Part shown: positions 1 through 6,474 of the stretch, piece after piece
How the letters are laid out: each line of letters starts with the position of its first letter
Position numbering within the stretch: the first letter of the stretch is position 1
DNA from: DATCVR01 sp036566745
Lineage (GTDB): Bacteria > Actinomycetota > Actinomycetes > Jiangellales > Jiangellaceae
Length of the DNA stretch: 11,598 nt
Assembly: GCA_036566745.1 (NCBI GenBank)
Contig: DATCVR010000143.1
Coordinates: forward strand, 1-11,598
Direction of reading: 5' to 3'
The notes under the pieces: model-generated
What the model was told of the DNA's origin: nothing
The model's database searches: none
The model's input: only the letters and a program-made list of their open reading frames with translations
Program-made: the position numbers and the translations under genes

Positions 1-321
1 GATGAGCCAGACCAGCGGGAAGAACAGCTTGCGGACGGTGAACTGGGCCACGACCGCCGCTACGAACGAGACGAGGAAGGCCACCGCACCCACGGCCACG
101 ATCGCGGAGTACGAGCCGGTGCTCGACCGCAGCACCTCGCCGCCGATGCAGGCGACCGAGTCCTCGCCCGTGCATGGCCAGTACCCGATGAGCAGCGGCA
201 CGCCGACGAACCAGAGGATCACTCCGGGCAGCACGATCAGGTAGGTGACCGTGGCCTCGTACCACGGCACCTTCGGCGGAGGGACGGCATGCCCCTTGGG
301 GAAGCTGCGTACGAGTTCCAC
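1..321 (-). CDS. Unrecognised membrane protein, N-terminal part (cut by window edge)
   Basis: The reading frame stays open for 107 codons to the window edge, so the C-terminus is missing. I chose the GTG at 321-319 because GAGGAG lies 8 bases upstream; another GTG at 330 would sit directly against that site. The protein starts MELVRSFPKG, followed by a proline-rich cytosolic-looking stretch (about residues 11-21). Two clear hydrophobic segments follow (about 28-47 and 75-95), and a third begins near the edge after a basic VRK turn. Between the first two lies an acidic loop with two cysteines (CTGEDSVAC), which could form an external disulfide. The gene is on the same strand as sdhB, about 170 bases downstream, with a hairpin between, so it may be a separate unit. 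I do not recognise the family and assign no function beyond integral membrane protein. Confidence 0.7.
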   Translation of the reverse strand, partial: MELVRSFPKGHAVPPPKVPWYEATVTYLIVLPGVILWFVGVPLLIGYWPCTGEDSVACIGGEVLRSSTGSYSAIVAVGAVAFLVSFVAAVVAQFTVRKLFFPLVWLI

Positions 322-427
322 GCTCGTCACTCCTCGGCCGGGGTCGGGGTGGTCAGCAGGAGAGTACGGGCGATGGGCGAGCCGCGACAGGTCTTCCGGG
401 CGCCGCCCCACGAGGACTCTGGGCGCA

Positions 428-453
428 TCACGAGGCCTGCAGGCCTGTCGTGG
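428..453 (-). terminator. Hairpin downstream of sdhB, candidate terminator
   Basis: An inverted repeat about 40 bases past the sdhB stop. The inner arms GGCC/GGCC surround a TGCA loop, and the outer arms CACGA/TCGTG are separated by a two-base bulge. The core AGGCCTGCAGGCCT (433-446) is a perfect palindrome. There is no T-run on the minus-strand side, as is common in high-GC actinomycetes, so termination is inferred from position and stem only. Confidence 0.45.
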
Positions 454-490
454 CAGGTGATCGCCTGGTGAACGTGATCATTCCGGGCCC

Positions 491-1276
491 TCACGGCTCG
501 CTGCGGCGGTCGCCTCCGGTGCCCCGCTTGGTGCGGCGGGCGATGGTGGATCCGAGCCAGACGATGGGGTCGAAGGTGCGGTCGACCACTCGCTCCTTCA
601 TCGGGATGATCGCGTTGTCGGTGATGTGGATGCCCTCGGGGCAGACCTCGGTGCAGCACTTGGTGATGTTGCACATGCCGAGGCCGGCCTGCTCCTGCGC
701 CAGCTTCCGGCGGTCGTTGGTGTCGAGCGGGTGCATGTCGAGCTCGGCGTAGCGCAGGAAGAACCGCGGCCCGGAGAAGGCCGGCTTGCTGTCCTCGTGG
801 TCGCGGATGACGTGGCACACCGACTGGCACAGCCAGCACTCGATGCACTTGCGGAACTCCTGGCCGCGCTCGACGTCCTCCTGCTGCATCCGGTACGAAC
901 CGTCGGCCTGACGGGGCTCGGGCGCGAACGCCGGGACGGTCTGCGCCTTCTGGTAGTTGAAGGTGACGTCGGTGACGAGGTCGCGCACGATCGGGAACGC
1001 CCGCAGCGGGGTGACCGTGATGGTGTCGGCCGGATCGAAGACCGACAGACGGGTCATGCACAGCAGCCGCGGCTTGCCGTTGATCTCGGCGCTGCACGAC
1101 CCGCACTTGCCGGCCTTGCAGTTCCACCGCACCGCGAGGTCGCCGCTCTGGGTGGCCTGCAGGCGGTGGATCGCGTCGAGGACCACCTCGCCCTCTTCGA
1201 CCGGCACCACGTAGTCGGTCAGCTCGCCGCCGGCGGAGTCGCCCCGCCAGATGCGCATCTTCAGGTCATAGCCCAT
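491..1276 (-). CDS. sdhB: Succinate dehydrogenase / fumarate reductase iron-sulfur subunit SdhB
   Basis: Carries electrons from the SdhA flavin to the membrane anchor through three iron-sulfur clusters on the cytoplasmic face. The 261-residue protein has an N-terminal ferredoxin-like domain (about 1-105) with [2Fe-2S] ligands C53, C58, C61 and C73. The C-terminal domain has CIECWLC (C144, C147, C150) plus C212 for a [4Fe-4S] cluster, and C154, C202 and C208 for a [3Fe-4S] cluster. The spacing matches E. coli SdhB when aligned by eye, and all ligands are present. The start MGYDLKMRIWRGD is typical of actinobacterial Sdh1-type SdhB. The ATG lies 3 bases after the sdhA stop, with GAGGTG at the end of sdhA as ribosome binding site, so the two are probably translationally coupled. 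The basic C-terminal tail (about 247-261) looks unconserved. Family assignment is firm; direction of catalysis (succinate oxidation or fumarate reduction) cannot be told from sequence. Confidence 0.96.
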   Translation of the reverse strand: MGYDLKMRIWRGDSAGGELTDYVVPVEEGEVVLDAIHRLQATQSGDLAVRWNCKAGKCGSCSAEINGKPRLLCMTRLSVFDPADTITVTPLRAFPIVRDLVTDVTFNYQKAQTVPAFAPEPRQADGSYRMQQEDVERGQEFRKCIECWLCQSVCHVIRDHEDSKPAFSGPRFFLRYAELDMHPLDTNDRRKLAQEQAGLGMCNITKCCTEVCPEGIHITDNAIIPMKERVVDRTFDPIVWLGSTIARRTKRGTGGDRRSEP

Positions 1277-1279
1277 CTG

Positions 1280-3082
1280 CTACTTCACCTCGAACAATGC
1301 GCGTAGGTCGTCGGGCATCTGGGGGAGTGGCTCGCGACTGATCGCGACGGTGTCGTCGTCGAGACGGCAGTGGAGGTTGATGGCCCCCCAGGTGTCGTCC
1401 GTCGCGGGGTAGTCGTCGCGGGTGTGGCCGCCACGGCTCTCGGTTCTTTCCAGCGCTGCACGCGCGATGCATTCGGAGACGCGCAGCATGTTGTGGAGGT
1501 CGAGGGCGAGGTGCCATCCCGGGTTGTACTGGCGGTGGCCCTCGACGGTGACGCGGGTGGCACGTTCGCGCAGCCGGGCGATCTCGTCGAGCGCCTGCTG
1601 CATCTCGTCGGCGCGCCGGATGATGCCGACCAGCGTGTGCATGACCTCCTGGAGGTCGTGCTGGACGGTGTACGGGTTCTCGCCGCCGTCCTCGCGGAAC
1701 GGGGCGAGAGCGTCGTTCGCGGCCACGCGGATGTCGTCGTCGGAGACTGCAGGGCGCTGACGCTGGCGGGCCGCGGCGTACGCGGCGTTGAGGCCGGCCC
1801 GCCGGCCGAACACCAGGAGGTCGGAGAGCGAGTTGCCGCCCAGCCGGTTGGACCCGTGCATGCCCCCGGCCACCTCGCCGGCCGCGAAGAGCCCGGGCAC
1901 CGTCGACAGGCCGGTGTCGGGTTCGACCGCCACCCCGCCCATGACGTAGTGGCAGGTGGGGCCGACCTCCATCGGCTCGGCGGTGATGTCGACGTCCGCC
2001 AGCTCCTTGAACTGGTGGTACATGGAGGGCAGCCGGCGCTGGATGTACTCGGGCGGGCGCCGCGAGGCGATGTCGAGGAACACCCCGCCGTGTGGTGACC
2101 CGCGCCCGGCCTTGACCTCGGAGTTGATCGCCCGCGCCACCTCGTCGCGGGGGAGCAGCTCGGGCGGGCGGCGGTTGTTGGCCTTGTCGGTGTACCAGCG
2201 GTCGGCCTCGTCCTCGGAGTCGGCCGTCTCCGCTTTGAAGAACTCCGGGATGTAGTCGAACATGAACCGGCGACCCTCGCTGTTGCGCAGCACGCCGCCG
2301 TCGCCGCGCACCGACTCGGTCACGAGGATGCCGCGCACCGACGGCGGCCACACCATGCCCGTGGGGTGGAACTGCACGAACTCCATGTTGACCAGCCCGG
2401 CGCCGGCCTCGAGCGCCAGCGCGTGACCGTCGCCGGTGTACTCCCAGGAGTTCGAGGTGACCTTGTACGACTTGCCGATGCCGCCCGTGGCCAGCACCAC
2501 CGATGGCGCCTCGAAGACGACGAAGCGCCCCGATTCGCGCCAGTAGCCGAAGGCGCCGGCCATCCGCCCGTCGTCCTGGAGGAGCCGGGTGATCGTGCAC
2601 TCCATGTACACGTCGATGCCTTGCGACACGGCCCGCTGCTGGAGGGTGCGGATCAGCTCGAGGCCGGTGCGGTCGCCGACGTGGGCGAGGCGGGCGTAGC
2701 GATGGCCGCCGAAGTCGCGCTGGGAGATGAGGCCGTCCGGGGTGCGATCGAAGAGGGCCCCCCACTCTTCGAGCTCGCGCACCCGGTCCGGCGCCTCCTG
2801 AGCGTGCAACTGGGCCATTCGCCAGTGATTCAGCATCTTTCCACCGCGCATCGTGTCGCGGAAGTGCACGCGCCAGGAGTCTTCGGCCCACACGTTGCCC
2901 ATGGCCGCCGCGATGCCGCCCTCGGCCATCACCGTGTGGGCCTTGCCGAGCAGTGACTTGCAGACCAGCGCGACCTGGGCACCGGCGTCGTGCGCGGCGA
3001 TGGCGGCCCGCAGCCCGGCCCCGCCGGCGCCCACGACCAGAACGTCGTACCGGTGGCGCTCGATGCTGCTGGGGTCGGTCAC
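1280..3082 (-). CDS. sdhA: Succinate dehydrogenase / fumarate reductase flavoprotein subunit SdhA
   Basis: Catalytic subunit interconverting succinate and fumarate, with covalently bound FAD. It is 600 residues, normal for the family. The Rossmann motif GAGGAG is at 18-23. KAHT places H49 where the FAD-linking histidine sits in E. coli SdhA. The substrate and catalytic landmarks are all present: QFHPTG (H239), TESVRGDGG (255-263), RDEVARAI (R312, the position of the proton-transferring arginine), CHYVMGG (H378) and SNRLGGNSLSD (R413). The C-terminal helical domain (about 465-560) is intact. The GTG start at 3082 is supported by AAGGAG 8 bases upstream and by the MTDP...RYDVLVVGAGGAG beginning. 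It lies 66 bases after sdhC and 3 bases before sdhB in one operon. No damage is seen. Confidence 0.97.
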   Translation of the reverse strand: MTDPSSIERHRYDVLVVGAGGAGLRAAIAAHDAGAQVALVCKSLLGKAHTVMAEGGIAAAMGNVWAEDSWRVHFRDTMRGGKMLNHWRMAQLHAQEAPDRVRELEEWGALFDRTPDGLISQRDFGGHRYARLAHVGDRTGLELIRTLQQRAVSQGIDVYMECTITRLLQDDGRMAGAFGYWRESGRFVVFEAPSVVLATGGIGKSYKVTSNSWEYTGDGHALALEAGAGLVNMEFVQFHPTGMVWPPSVRGILVTESVRGDGGVLRNSEGRRFMFDYIPEFFKAETADSEDEADRWYTDKANNRRPPELLPRDEVARAINSEVKAGRGSPHGGVFLDIASRRPPEYIQRRLPSMYHQFKELADVDITAEPMEVGPTCHYVMGGVAVEPDTGLSTVPGLFAAGEVAGGMHGSNRLGGNSLSDLLVFGRRAGLNAAYAAARQRQRPAVSDDDIRVAANDALAPFREDGGENPYTVQHDLQEVMHTLVGIIRRADEMQQALDEIARLRERATRVTVEGHRQYNPGWHLALDLHNMLRVSECIARAALERTESRGGHTRDDYPATDDTWGAINLHCRLDDDTVAISREPLPQMPDDLRALFEVK

Positions 3083-3148
3083 GAGTGGTGCTCCTTCGAG
3101 GGTGCGGCGGTCGGTGGGTCGGGAACCGGACGAGTCGGCGAGCGGCGC

Positions 3149-3943
3149 CTAGAAGAGCCGGGGATCGGTGAAGGTGCCCGAGGCGAGCATCCAGACGTAG
3201 AAGTCGGTGAAGGCCACCCAGATCAGCGACACCCACGCGAGCTGGGCGTGCTTGCCGTTGAGCGTCGACACGATGCCCCACGCGCGATAACGCACGGGGT
3301 GCTTGGAGAAGCTGCGCAGCCGGCCGCCGATGATGTGCCGGCAGGAATGACACGACAGGCTGTAGAGACCCAGCAGGACGGCGTTGGTGACGAAGATCAG
3401 CGTGCCGAGCCCGACATGGCCCCACTCCCCGCTCGGTGAGCGGAAGGTGAGCACGGCGTCGTAGGCGAGCAGCACGTTGTAGGCCAGCGCCAGGTAGAGC
3501 GCGTACCGGTGGACGTTCTGCAGGACGAGCGGGAAGCGGGTCTCGCCGGAGTAGGAGCGATGGGGCTCGGCCACCGCGCAGGCCGGCGGCGACGCCCAGA
3601 TCGAGCGGTAGTAGGCCTTGCGGTAGTAGTAGCAGGTCAGCCGCAGGCTCAACGGGATCACCAGGATGAGCACCGCGGGCGAGAGTGGCCACCATCCGCC
3701 GAGGCTGCCCAGGTGGCTGGAGCCCTCGACGCAGGCGTCGGTGATGCACGGCGAGTAGAACGGCGTGAGGTACGGCTCGGAGAAGTAGTACTCGCCGGCG
3801 AACGCCCGGTACGTGGCGTAGGCGACGAAGCCGAGCAGCACGATCGCGGTGACGGTCGGCTGGATCCACCATCGATCGGTTCGGAGGGAGCGGACGGTGA
3901 TGCGGGCCCGCGACGGTGCCTGGACGCCGGTGGTGGGGGCCAC
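3149..3943 (-). CDS. sdhC: Sdh1-type succinate dehydrogenase membrane anchor (single fused subunit)
   Basis: Anchors SdhAB and passes electrons to menaquinone. The 264-residue protein has about five hydrophobic segments (near 31-49, 85-103, 142-166, 178-197 and 234-254). No separate SdhD follows, so one protein does the job of SdhC plus SdhD. An external loop carries PFYSPCITDAC (C66, C71). Further conserved-looking blocks are CYYYRKAYYRS (from C104), PPACAVAEP, NVHRY (H145) and CHSCRH (C198, H199, C201, H203). These resemble Rv0249c of M. tuberculosis and its M. smegmatis Sdh1 counterpart as I remember them; the latter was reported to hold a Rieske-type [2Fe-2S] cluster in the membrane. The CHSCRH residues are candidate ligands here, which is inference. 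The GTG start shares one base with the TAG stop of the upstream small gene (TAGTG) and has no good Shine-Dalgarno of its own, so it probably depends on coupling. The frame stays open further upstream, but that part overlaps the upstream gene and looks non-coding. Confidence 0.9.
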   Translation of the reverse strand: MAPTTGVQAPSRARITVRSLRTDRWWIQPTVTAIVLLGFVAYATYRAFAGEYYFSEPYLTPFYSPCITDACVEGSSHLGSLGGWWPLSPAVLILVIPLSLRLTCYYYRKAYYRSIWASPPACAVAEPHRSYSGETRFPLVLQNVHRYALYLALAYNVLLAYDAVLTFRSPSGEWGHVGLGTLIFVTNAVLLGLYSLSCHSCRHIIGGRLRSFSKHPVRYRAWGIVSTLNGKHAQLAWVSLIWVAFTDFYVWMLASGTFTDPRLF

Positions 3944-4230
3944 TACGGAGCGTGCCGATCGGGAGCGCCGAGACCCTCGTCCTCGGCGTCGGTCCACATG
4001 CTGCGGTCGTAGGGGTCGTCGGGGATCGTCTCGAGCGGCGTGGCCGGGGGTGGTACGTGACCCGGCAGGGGGTCGCCGAGCTCGGCGAGATCCTCGGCGA
4101 TGCGCCGGACGTCGCTGGCGAGGCGGCGCACCCCGATGGTGTCGCCGTAGGCATGGCGGAGGTCGGTCACCGCAGACTCCAGCTGTGCGACGGCCCCTTC
4201 GACCGCGGCCTTGCTGTCGGTCTCGCCCAT
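3943..4230 (-). CDS. Small acidic protein, first gene of the sdh operon, function unknown
   Basis: A 95-residue soluble protein, MGETDSKAAVEG to GAPDRHAP. The first two thirds (about 5-56) look alpha-helical, with alternating hydrophobic and charged residues. A proline-rich hinge (PLPGHVPPPATP) leads to an acidic aromatic tail, DDPYDRSMWTDAEDEGLG. The ATG at 4230 is chosen over an in-frame upstream ATG at 4413 because GGGAGG lies a few bases before it and the sequence upstream lacks protein-like character. Its stop overlaps the sdhC GTG by one base, so the two are translationally coupled. In M. tuberculosis a small conserved gene (Rv0250c, from memory) holds the same place beside Rv0249c-Rv0247c. 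This suggests an accessory or assembly role for Sdh1, by position only. No membrane segment or catalytic motif is seen. Confidence 0.75.
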   Translation of the reverse strand: MGETDSKAAVEGAVAQLESAVTDLRHAYGDTIGVRRLASDVRRIAEDLAELGDPLPGHVPPPATPLETIPDDPYDRSMWTDAEDEGLGAPDRHAP

Positions 4231-4458
4231 CCCGCCTCCCGCAGAGCTCGGACTGTCGCGATACGCGGCAGCCTGGCACGCCTCGCGCCGTGAAGCCAGG
4301 GTTTCCGGCCGATCAGCGAGGCCGACTCCGATTGCGTCGAGCCGGGTTGCGACAGAAGCCGCGGCAACGCGTCCGAGAGGGTGCTCTTCCCCCGCGACCG
4401 CAGCGGTGATCACGCACTCGTTGTACGGTCGTTCCGCCCGGGCCCGACCGCGACTTCA

Positions 4459-4500
4459 GGTCAGTAACGTCATGCGTGTGGATCTTGTGTGGTACTGACC
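4459..4500. promoter_or_regulatory. Inverted repeat enclosing an 11-bp-period direct repeat, candidate operator
   Basis: GGTCAGTA (4459-4466) and its perfect complement TACTGACC (4493-4500) are separated by 26 bases. Inside are two copies of GTGTGG (4476-4481 and 4487-4492), 11 bp apart start to start, about one helical turn. The block ends 68 bases before the lipoprotein TTG start. It could be an operator for a regulator binding one face of the helix, or a stem-loop in the 5' untranslated RNA. No consensus I know matches it exactly. Confidence 0.35.
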
Positions 4501-4557
4501 GAGATGGTGGGCTGGGGCAACTCATTTTCGGTGATCTTGGCCGATCTGACGACGGAT

Positions 4558-4561
4558 GGAG
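4558..4561 (+). promoter_or_regulatory. Ribosome binding site that fixes a TTG start
   Basis: GGAG, within GGATGGAG, lies 7 bases before the TTG at 4569. It decides the lipoprotein start, since starting here puts the signal peptide at the usual place (lipobox cysteine at residue 24). An earlier ATG start at 4476 would add 31 residues unlike a signal peptide. Confidence 0.7.
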
Positions 4562-4568
4562 TCACATC

Positions 4569-6323
4569 TTGACAACCCAGCGCAGAGGCGCGGCGTTCGT
4601 CGCCGTTCTGTCAGCGGGGGCGCTCGCGCTCACCGCGTGCGGCGGCGGTAGTTCCGACACCGACAGCGACGACGAGGGCAGTGGCGACGGCGGAACTCAG
4701 TCGGGCACCATCACGGTCGCCTCCGACACCGAGTTCACCTCCTACAACGGAAATTCCGACACCGGCAACGGCACCTGGAACCAGTTCGTCCTCAACGGTG
4801 TGCTGCTGAACTTCTGGGAATACGCGCCCGAGGGCGGTGCCGTCCCCTTCGAGGAGTACGGCACCTACGAGAAGACCTCGGACGATCCGTTGACGGTCGA
4901 GTACAAGATCAACGAGGACGCCGTCTGGTCCGACGGCGATCCCATCGACTGCGACGACTTCCTGCTCGACTGGGCGTCCAGCTCGGGCTACTACAAGACC
5001 GACGAGGTGGGCGAGGACGGCCAGCCGGTCCCGCTGTTCACCGCGCCGTCGTCGGTGTCCTACGGCCTGGTCGAGAAGCCCGACTGCGAGCCGGGCGCCA
5101 AGGACTTCACCCTCGTCTACACCCAGCCCTACGCCGACTGGAAGCTCACCACCAGCAGCTTCCTGCCCGCCCACGTGGCTGCCGAGCAGGGTGGGCTGAC
5201 GCCGGAGGAGTTCGTCGCTGCCATCAAGGCCGACGACCAGGCCGCGCTGGCCCCGGTGGCGGAGTTCTGGAACTCCGGCTGGGACATGGCCTCCGGCCAG
5301 CTCCTCGACCCCGCGCTCATCCCGTCGTCGGGTCCGTACGTCATCGACAGCTGGGACGCCGGCCAGTCCATGACGCTCAAGGCCAACGAGAACTACTGGG
5401 GCACCCCGCCCAAGACCGAGACGATCGTCATCCGGTTCATCGCCCAGGACCAGCAGGTACAGGCGCTGGCCAACGGCGAGGTCGACGTCATCTCGCCGCA
5501 GGTCAGTCCCGACCTCAAGGCCTCGCTCGACGCGCTCGGCGAGCAGGTCGAGGTCATCGAGGGCGACCTCCTGACCTGGGAGCACCTCGACTTCAACCAG
5601 AACGCCGGAGAGGTCTTCGCCGACCCGAACCTGCGCGAGGCGTTCGCCAAGTGCGTGCCCCGGCAGCAGATCGTCGACAACCTGATCAAGCCGGCGAACT
5701 CCGAGGCCGTGGTCATGGACCTACGGGAGATCTTCCCCTGGGACGAGTCCTACGACGAGGTCCGCGAGGCCGCCGTGGGCGACAAGTACGACGATGTCGA
5801 CATCGAGGGCGCCAAGGCCCTCGTCGACGCCGCCGGCGCCGCGGGCACCGAGATCCACATCGCCCGGTCCGAGATCAACCAGCGTCGCGCCGACACCGTC
5901 GCCCTGATCAAGTCCTCGTGCGACCAGGTCGGCTTCAACATCGTCGACACCCCCGCCCCCGACATGGGCCAGGTGCTCGGCAACCCGGCGGGCAACCAGG
6001 TGCTCCTCTACGCCTGGGCCGGTTCGGGCAACCTCACCTCCGGCGCGTCGCTCTACAAGACCGGCGAGGGCCAGAACCCGTTCGGCTACTCGAACCCCGC
6101 CGTCGACGCCGCCTGGGACGAGCTGGTCGTCACCCTCGACGAGGACCGCCAGCTCGACCTGCTGACCGAGATCGAGACGAACCTCTGGAGCGATCTGTTC
6201 AGCATCCCGCTCTACGCCCACCCGGGCATCACCGCCCACGCACCGGGCATCGAAGGCGTCGTCAACAACGCCGCCCAGACCCAGGTGTCGTTCAACATGG
6301 ACGAGTGGTCGCGCAGCTCCTGA
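4569..6323 (+). CDS. ABC importer substrate-binding lipoprotein, SBP_bac_5 (DppA/OppA) family
   Basis: Extracytoplasmic lipid-anchored receptor that captures substrate, probably peptides, for the permease encoded downstream. From the TTG start it has 584 residues. Basic QRR (4-6), a hydrophobic core (8-21) and lipobox LTAC with C24 make a lipoprotein signal. An acidic Ser/Asp/Gly linker follows (about 25-45). Family landmarks are AVWSDGDPIDCDDF (118-131), GPYVIDSW (about 255-262), NENYWG (about 273-278) and LANGEVDVISP (about 300-310). Four cysteines in the mature domain (C128, C173, C362, C451) could form two disulfides, C128-C173 and C362-C451, which suits an exported protein. It is the first gene of the importer operon, separated from dppB by a strong stem-loop, so it may be made in excess over the membrane parts. 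Peptide specificity is inferred from family and operon only; nickel, opine or sugar-oligomer uptake also occurs in this family. Confidence 0.93.
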   Translation: MTTQRRGAAFVAVLSAGALALTACGGGSSDTDSDDEGSGDGGTQSGTITVASDTEFTSYNGNSDTGNGTWNQFVLNGVLLNFWEYAPEGGAVPFEEYGTYEKTSDDPLTVEYKINEDAVWSDGDPIDCDDFLLDWASSSGYYKTDEVGEDGQPVPLFTAPSSVSYGLVEKPDCEPGAKDFTLVYTQPYADWKLTTSSFLPAHVAAEQGGLTPEEFVAAIKADDQAALAPVAEFWNSGWDMASGQLLDPALIPSSGPYVIDSWDAGQSMTLKANENYWGTPPKTETIVIRFIAQDQQVQALANGEVDVISPQVSPDLKASLDALGEQVEVIEGDLLTWEHLDFNQNAGEVFADPNLREAFAKCVPRQQIVDNLIKPANSEAVVMDLREIFPWDESYDEVREAAVGDKYDDVDIEGAKALVDAAGAAGTEIHIARSEINQRRADTVALIKSSCDQVGFNIVDTPAPDMGQVLGNPAGNQVLLYAWAGSGNLTSGASLYKTGEGQNPFGYSNPAVDAAWDELVVTLDEDRQLDLLTEIETNLWSDLFSIPLYAHPGITAHAPGIEGVVNNAAQTQVSFNMDEWSRSS

Positions 6324-6360
6324 CGAGCTGACCGGGCCGTTCCGCGATACGGTCCGCCGA

Positions 6361-6408
6361 CACAGGGCTCGGGGCCTGAGGCTCACGCCGACGGCTCCGG
6401 GCCCTGTG
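6361..6408 (+). promoter_or_regulatory. Long intercistronic stem-loop between the binding-protein and permease genes
   Basis: Arms 6361-6376 and 6393-6408 form a 16-bp stem with all positions paired, including two G-U pairs, around a 16-base loop. It begins 37 bases after the lipoprotein stop. No T-run follows, so a partial terminator or a barrier that stabilises the upstream message is more likely than a full terminator. The 3' arm covers the GTG at 6406, which argues against that codon as the dppB start. Confidence 0.6.
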
Positions 6409-6474
6409 GCACGCTCGACCCTTGATCGGCAACGGAAACGGCGGAGTCATGTACGTCCACGGGCTGGTGTAGCG

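Larger units (their letters stand above)
4231..4568. other. Divergent intergenic region between the sdh and ABC importer operons
   Basis: 338 bases with no convincing gene. Open frames here are upstream extensions of the two flanking genes and lack ribosome binding sites or protein-like composition. It must hold the start signals for both operons, but I find no good -35/-10 pair on either strand. The half nearest the importer (4450-4560) is less GC-rich than the flanking genes. It carries the inverted and direct repeats listed separately and the ribosome binding site of the lipoprotein gene. Confidence 0.6.

Noticed and set aside
433..446. Perfect palindrome AGGCCTGCAGGCCT as a possible protein-binding or recombination site
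   Set aside because: It is explained by the hairpin past sdhB. There is no second copy or other sign of a mobile element in the window.
1266..4154. A 962-codon minus-strand open frame spanning sdhC and sdhA
   Set aside because: It is antiphase to the clearly recognisable sdhA and sdhC frames and is made of Arg/Pro/Ala/His-rich sequence, the usual shadow in GC-rich DNA.
4231..4413. N-terminal extension of the small acidic protein to an ATG at 4413
   Set aside because: No ribosome binding site was seen, and the added residues look like random translation. GGGAGG before the ATG at 4230 fits better.
4569..4574. TTGACA as a -35 promoter element
   Set aside because: It coincides with the TTG start codon of the lipoprotein gene and has no -10 at a suitable distance.
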